Shown one piece after another: positions 62,605 through 64,000 of a stretch of 64,000 bases of DNA. Positions within the stretch are counted from its first letter, which is position 1. Every line of letters begins with the position of its first letter. The DNA is from Hydractinia symbiolongicarpus. Taxonomy: Eukaryota; Cnidaria; Hydrozoa; Anthoathecata; Hydractiniidae. A program made the translations under genes and the position numbers. The stretch is taken from assembly GCF_029227915.1 (NCBI RefSeq), contig NC_079876.1, forward strand, positions 9,054,001 through 9,118,000, in the 5' to 3' direction. The notes beneath the pieces were generated by a model. That model was not told where the DNA came from. It searched no databases and saw nothing but the letters and a program-made list of their open reading frames with translations.

Positions 62605-64000
62605 GTTGCACCGCTTTTAACAGTGAATTGATTGACTGTGGGACTTAATTGAACTAACTTTTGACTGTGACCTGATAAATGTGATAAATGAAAAAATTGG
62701 ACTCCAAGAAATAGCATTCTTCTGAATTTGACATGATTGCATAAACTCAGCGATTACACTGAGCGCTGTTGTAGCGCTTCATTTAAAAATTTAAATTAAT
62801 AAGTCATTTTTTACTGTGGGACCAATCCTAGCCGTTATCGCGCTCTGAAGAAATAGCGACAGTCTCAGAAACTTCATTTCATTGACTTTCTAACGGTGTC
62901 AGTCCGTTTGAGTTACAACGGTTCGGTCACATATTCGTACCAACATGAATTTGGCGATACTTTTCTGATTTTACTAGGCTTCATCGCCTTTAACAATAAA
63001 ATGATTGACTGTGGGACTTAATTGAACTAACGTTTTACTGTGACCTGATAAATGTGATGAATGAAAGAATTGGACTCCAAGAAATGGCATTCTTCTTAAT
63101 TTGACATGATTGCCTAAACTCTGCGTTTACACTGGGCGCTGTTGTAGCGCTTCATTTAAAAATTTAAATTAATAAGTCATTTTTTACTGTGGGACCAATC
63201 CTAGCCGTTATCGCGCCCTGAAGAAATAGCGACAGTTTCAAAAACTACATTTCATTGACTTTCTAACGGTGTCAGTCCGTTTGAGTTTAAACGGTTGGGT
63301 CACATATTCGTACCAACATGTATTTAGCGATATTTATCTGACATTACTAGGTTGCATCGCTTTTAACAGTGAAATGATTGACTGTGGGACTTAATTGAAA
63401 TAACTTTTGTCTGTGACCTGATAAATGTGATAAATGAAAAAATTGGACTCCAAGAAATAGCATTCTTCTTAATTTGACATGATTGCCTAAACTCAGCGTT
63501 TACACTGGGCGCTGTTGTAGCGCTTTATTTAAAAATTTAAATTAATAAGTCATTTTTTACTGTGGGACCAATCCTAGCCGTTATCGCGCCATGAAGAAAT
63601 AGCGACAGTTTCAAAAACTTCTTTTCATTGACTTTCTAACGGTGTCAGTCCATTTGAGTTACAACGGTTAAGTCACATATTCGTACCAACATGAATTTAG
63701 CGATATTCATCTGATATTACTAGGTTGCACCTCTTTTAACAGTGAAACGATTGACTGTGGGACTTAATTGAACTAACTTTTGACTGTGACCTGATAAATG
63801 TGATAAAGTAGGCAATTGGATTCCAAGAAAAAACATTCTTCTTAATTTGACATGATTGCCGAAATTCAGCGATTACACTGGGCGCTGTGGTAGCGCTTCT
63901 TTTAAGAATTAAGATAAGAAAGTCATATTTTACCGTGGGACCAATCCTAGCCGTTATCATGCGCTGAAGAAATAGTGACAGTTTCAAAAACTTAATTTCA
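62605..64000 (+). repeat. Mosaic monomers to the window edge
   Basis: About 3.7 monomers, the last cut by the edge. Near 63930 the variant AAGTCATATTTTACCGTGGG appears; I otherwise noted it only in the first plus-strand monomers (about 941-960, and 1690-1706 with one base change). An 83-codon minus-strand open frame at 63736-63987 is satellite read-through. Confidence 0.72.

Larger units (their letters stand above)
900..64000 (+). repeat. Main satellite array, 374-bp monomers head to tail
   Basis: About 169 tandem monomers run without interruption to the window end. The word TTGAC following TTTCA recurs at 1395, 1768, 2140, 2514 and 2888, spacings of 372-374 bp, and the same period holds in every later region checked. 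Conserved words include GTCACATATTCGTACCAACA, ATTACTAGGTTGCATCGC, TTGGACTCCAAG, GCGCTGTGGTAGCGCTTC and CTGTGGGACCAATCCTAGCC. Monomers differ by base changes and small indels but are grouped into higher-order units of 2, 3, 4 or 5 monomers listed separately. I see no mobile element, gene or unique spacer in it. Confidence 0.98.

Noticed and set aside
63736-63987. 83-codon minus-strand frame at the right edge
   Set aside because: The longest frame seen, but it spans most of one ordinary monomer and is closed by stops in neighbours. Chance.
900-64000. CRISPR array
   Set aside because: Regularly spaced repeats exist, but the period is 374 bp, the whole period is conserved, and there are no short unique spacers and no cas genes.
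900-64000. Ribosomal spacer or tandem gene cluster
   Set aside because: No rRNA, tRNA, histone or snRNA sequence is recognisable in the monomer, and all frames are closed.
900-64000. Known satellites (Drosophila 359-bp, Tribolium 360-bp, human alpha)
   Set aside because: The period is near some of these but no recognisable sequence is shared from memory. A database search of the 374-bp monomer would decide.

Overview
The whole 64-kb window is tandem satellite DNA from a eukaryotic genome. I found no protein-coding gene, RNA gene, transposon or unique sequence. The basic monomer is about 374 bp (372-374 in most intervals measured), giving roughly 171 monomers in total. A representative monomer (4801-5174) is 38% GC by hand count. 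It has 15 CpG dinucleotides against about 13.6 expected, so CpG is not depleted. That argues against a heavily CpG-methylated vertebrate or plant genome and fits an insect or other invertebrate. I do not recognise the satellite family or the species.

Orientation: bases 1-891 hold about 2.4 monomers on the minus strand. The array flips at 892-899, inside the monomer's own dyad motif, and everything from 900 to 64000 is on the plus strand. The inverted block is a near copy of plus-strand DNA at about 2072-2907 rather than of its immediate neighbour, so the left end is a foldback (inverted duplication).

Higher-order layout of the plus-strand array, from repeat spacings: dimers at 900-2395; a trimer with a dropped monomer at 2021-3870; dimers (748 bp) at 4040-6240; tetramers (1492 bp) with strict A/B half-monomer alternation at 6090-9535; trimers (1119 bp) at 10520-12790; three nearly identical tetramers at 14010-18486; trimers at 18723-20968; a trimer with dropout at 21241-23066; a mosaic to 26571; trimers at 26572-28808; pentamers (1866 bp) at 28300-35404. 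Next comes a 3690-bp tandem duplication that appears identical (33571-37260 and 37261-40950), then a mosaic, trimers at 45107-48282, and a set of 8-mer, 4-mer and 5-mer duplications with monomer gain or loss from 48491 to 59245, part of which recurs at 60894-62604.

Taken together this is an actively homogenised satellite: local unit amplification, unequal exchange that adds or drops whole monomers, patchwork exchange of half-monomers, at least one orientation switch and one very recent segmental duplication. No other sequence interrupts it, which suits the interior of a centromeric or heterochromatic block. Centromere function cannot be shown from sequence alone. The few open reading frames are chance readings through the repeat.
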